A stretch of DNA of 9,365 nucleotides. It comes from Bacteroidota bacterium. GTDB lineage: Bacteria; Pseudomonadota; Alphaproteobacteria; Puniceispirillales; Puniceispirillaceae. A program made the position numbers and the translations under genes. The stretch covers positions 1-9,365 of the forward strand of contig JAACDV010000003.1 of the NCBI GenBank assembly GCA_009936825.1, given 5' to 3'. Of the stretch, positions 7,772 to 9,365 are shown piece after piece. Each line of letters begins with the position of its first letter. The first letter of the stretch is position 1. The notes under the pieces were generated by a model. It worked only from the letters and a program-made list of their open reading frames with translations, did not search any database and had not been told where the DNA came from.

Positions 7772-8476
7772 ATGACCTCATCATCCATCTCTCCTTCCTC
7801 CATCTCCCCTTCATCCGTAACGGTGATGCAGCATAAATTCTTCATCGATGCTGGAAACGGCGACGGCGGCGCGCTGGACGCCTTGGGCGCACTGGATGAA
7901 GATATCGCACGGGCAATCAAAACCTATGGCCCTCCCCCCGACAGATCGCTGCCTGCAAGCTATGACACACTGGCGCGGGCCATTGTTGGTCAGCAAGTAT
8001 CACGTGCTTCGGCCAGCGCCATCTGGGGCAAAATGGAGGCTGCCGGCTTTACCGACTTGAATTTTATGGCGGCAACCACGCCGGATATAGTCATGCCTGC
8101 CGGCCTGTCACGGCGTAAGGCCGAATATCTGATTGGCATCGCGGATGAAATTGTCAGCGGCAGATTGAATATCGAAGAGCTTAAAACAATGTCCGGAGAT
8201 GAGGTGCAGAAAAGACTTGTCGAAATCCGCGGCGTTGGCACGTGGACGGCCGATAATTTCCGGCTGTTTGCACTGGCCGATATGGATGCGTGGCCGGTCA
8301 AGGATGTGGCTCTGCAAGAGGCGATGCGCATGTTGAAGTCGCTGGAAGTGCGTCCAACCTTTAACGAGATGGAAACGCTGGGGGAGCCATGGCGACCTGT
8401 TCGCGGTGCCGGAGCGCTGGTTCTATGGCATCTTTATGCGGTTGAGGTCCGGCAAACCACAGTCGCCGATATCTAA
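7772..8476 (+). CDS. DNA-3-methyladenine glycosylase II (AlkA type)
   Basis: Monofunctional helix-hairpin-helix glycosylase that removes alkylated bases and leaves abasic sites. Visible are the AIVGQQVSRASASAIW helix (GQQVS at 73-77), the hairpin in VEIRGVGTWTAD (GVG at 154-156), and WPVKD with the presumed catalytic Asp178. WRPVRGAGALVLWHLY marks the C-terminal helix. The length of 234 is near that of short AlkA proteins lacking the N-terminal TBP-like domain of E. coli AlkA. The start is uncertain. The ATG at 7772 lies just behind a weak promoter match (TTGTAA 7738-7743, TATCGT 7760-7765), so the mRNA could be nearly leaderless. Met19 (7826) is the alternative and would remove the Ser/Pro-rich repeat. 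Neither has a good ribosome binding site. The gene converges on the SRAP gene, whose product acts on abasic sites. Confidence 0.9.
   Translation: MTSSSISPSSISPSSVTVMQHKFFIDAGNGDGGALDALGALDEDIARAIKTYGPPPDRSLPASYDTLARAIVGQQVSRASASAIWGKMEAAGFTDLNFMAATTPDIVMPAGLSRRKAEYLIGIADEIVSGRLNIEELKTMSGDEVQKRLVEIRGVGTWTADNFRLFALADMDAWPVKDVALQEAMRMLKSLEVRPTFNEMETLGEPWRPVRGAGALVLWHLYAVEVRQTTVADI
7781..7813 (+). repeat. 15-bp in-frame repeat at the alkA N-terminus
   Basis: Two 15-bp units (7781-7795, 7796-7810) plus a partial third (7811-7816) encode SSISP-SSISP-SS. The unit is five codons long, so it keeps frame if the ATG at 7772 is used. The Ser/Pro stretch has no counterpart in the conserved glycosylase fold. 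Confidence 0.75.
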
Positions 8477-8483
8477 ATTTTAC

Positions 8484-8525
8484 CCAATCTTGTGGCGCCA
8501 ATCTTGTGACACCAATCTTGTGACT
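8484..8525. repeat. 14-bp tandem repeat between alkA and the SRAP gene
   Basis: Three 14-bp units (8484-8497, 8498-8511, 8512-8525) share CCAATCTTGTG and differ in the last bases. They fill most of the 68-bp gap between two convergent genes. A short GGG-CACG-CCC inverted repeat (8531-8540) follows. No T-rich terminator is apparent. Confidence 0.9.
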
Positions 8526-8544
8526 TATTTGGGCACGCCCTTAA

Positions 8545-9261
8545 TCAGCTGAACAGATCGCCTTGCTGGCCTTTTGCTTTTTTATCGGGTGAGGCTGACG
8601 AAGCTGCGGCACCTAGCGTGGTTTCAGCGGCGAGGGCAGCAGCATCTAGCGGCGTTACCAGTTCGGGATGATCTTGGGCAACCTTGCCAACCGCCGCGCC
8701 GACCCGGTACCAGTTAAACCAGCTGGACGGGGCGGCAAGGCAGAGCTGGCGCGCCTGCTCGCCGTTGGCGGTCAGCCAGCTCTGCCAGCGGCTCGGCGGC
8801 AGAACTAAGGGCTGGCGATGATGGATAGAGGTAAGATCGCCATGTGACGCGCTGGTCATGATCACAAATCTGTCTTCATTTCCGCGGCGTAACAGCAATC
8901 CCCCAAACCCCATCACCCCGCCATCCGACAATTGCACATGCCACGGCGTTTTGGGAGCCGACCATTCATACCAGCCACTGGCAACAACAAGGCAGCGGCG
9001 TCCAGCAAACGCATCACGGAATGTTGGCTTTTCTGTCACCGTTTCCATGCGTGCATTGATCAAAAAACTGCGCCCATCACCGCTGGGAGGAAGCCCCCAT
9101 GAAGGCGAATGCGCCGCCGCCTGCAAACCGGTCTGCGAGACCACCAGCGCCCGCTGTGAAGGCGCAATATTCCATCGGGGCTGAAGATTTTCCAGCACCG
9201 TAACACCAAACAGCCGCATCAACTCTTCGGGGGACGCTGTGCTTGTAAACCGTCCACACAT
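8545..9261 (-). CDS. yedK: SRAP-domain abasic-site processing protein (YedK/HMCES family)
   Basis: Cytoplasmic DNA-repair protein that covalently captures abasic sites in single-stranded DNA through its N-terminal cysteine and so shields them at replication forks. Conserved features are MCGRF (Cys2, exposed after Met removal, which fixes the start at 9261), WNIAPSQ (30-36) and INARMETVTEKPTF (Asn69). VVASGWYEW with Glu99 and SIHHRQPLVL with His147 follow, equivalent to the catalytic Glu and His of E. coli YedK. The last 30 or so residues (AAALAAETTLGAAASSASP, then DKKAKGQQGDLFS) are a low-complexity tail absent from the folded core. The tail closes with QGDLF-S (8551-8565), close to the beta-clamp consensus QL[SD]LF. 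The ribosome binding site is weak. The gene is convergent with AlkA, which makes abasic sites. Upstream is a 16-bp tandem array. No LexA-type box was recognised. Confidence 0.95.
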   Translation of the reverse strand: MCGRFTSTASPEELMRLFGVTVLENLQPRWNIAPSQRALVVSQTGLQAAAHSPSWGLPPSGDGRSFLINARMETVTEKPTFRDAFAGRRCLVVASGWYEWSAPKTPWHVQLSDGGVMGFGGLLLRRGNEDRFVIMTSASHGDLTSIHHRQPLVLPPSRWQSWLTANGEQARQLCLAAPSSWFNWYRVGAAVGKVAQDHPELVTPLDAAALAAETTLGAAASSASPDKKAKGQQGDLFS

Positions 9262-9283
9262 GGCAGGGGGCTTTCTTTTTTTT

Positions 9284-9365
9284 CAAGTCTGGCCTTTTTC
9301 AAGTCTGGCCTTTTTCAAGTCTGGCCTTTTTCAAGTCTGGCCTTTTTCAAGTCTGGCCTTTTTCA
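9284..9365. repeat. 16-bp tandem array upstream of the SRAP gene, open at the window end
   Basis: Five perfect 16-bp units (9284-9299, 9300-9315, 9316-9331, 9332-9347, 9348-9363) are followed by the first two bases of a sixth at the window edge. Read toward the SRAP gene on the minus strand, the unit is AAAAAGGCCAGACTTG. Every junction creates TTGAAA, five of six matches to a -35 element, plus GGCC. The nearest unit is 22 bp from the start codon, next to a T8 run (9276-9283). There are no spacers, so this is not a CRISPR array. Confidence 0.97.

Noticed and set aside
8858..9184. 108-codon plus-strand frame opposite the SRAP gene
   Set aside because: Antisense to the catalytic core of the SRAP protein and without any recognisable motif.
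9284..9365. CRISPR-like array
   Set aside because: The 16-bp units are directly contiguous with no spacers, and no cas gene is present.
9262..9365. LexA/SOS box upstream of the SRAP gene
   Set aside because: Despite the family's SOS-associated name, no GAAC-N7-GTAC or GTTC-N7-GTTC type site was seen here or upstream of alkA.

Overview
The window reads as ordinary chromosome from a Gram-negative, aerobic, probably alphaproteobacterial organism. Base composition looks to be about 50-55% GC by eye. Glutathione reductase, acetoacetyl-CoA synthetase, a class II cytochrome c' and a bacterial cytochrome b561 together fit a marine alphaproteobacterium. A SAR116-like origin is a guess from style, not something the sequence proves. 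There is no phage, IS element, CRISPR array, tRNA or rRNA.

Layout. On the minus strand, positions 28-1452 encode glutathione reductase (gor), preceded by an unrecognised 147-residue protein (1585-2028). A 410-bp spacer (2029-2438) holds divergent start regions, two small hairpins, a candidate promoter and two short tandem-repeat arrays. It leads into plus-strand acetoacetate-CoA ligase (2439-4427). Convergent to that is a second unrecognised protein (176 residues, 4454-4984, minus). Next come two more tandem-repeat arrays and a ten-helix EamA/DMT exporter (5197-6114, minus). A divergent spacer leads to plus-strand cytochrome c' (6327-6809), which converges on a minus-strand cytochrome b561 (6894-7595), a probable electron-transfer pair. 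The last block is a DNA-repair pair. AlkA-type 3-methyladenine glycosylase (7772-8476, plus) converges on a YedK/HMCES-type SRAP protein (8545-9261, minus). AlkA creates abasic sites and SRAP proteins capture them, so the adjacency makes functional sense.

Two things stand out. First, the window is dense in short tandem repeats: about nine arrays with units of 14-23 bp and 2-5 copies, unrelated to one another in sequence. They sit in leaders, at stop codons, between convergent genes and in two coding regions. Those inside reading frames have units divisible by three (15, 18, 21 bp), while arrays outside genes have units of 14, 16, 22 and 23 bp. Both edges of the window lie in such arrays. Second, the SRAP protein ends in a low-complexity tail closing with QGDLF-S, which matches the bacterial beta-sliding-clamp binding consensus at four of five positions. 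This resembles the C-terminal PCNA-binding motif of the vertebrate relative HMCES and suggests a bacterial SRAP protein tethered to the replisome. No wholly new multi-gene system is evident.
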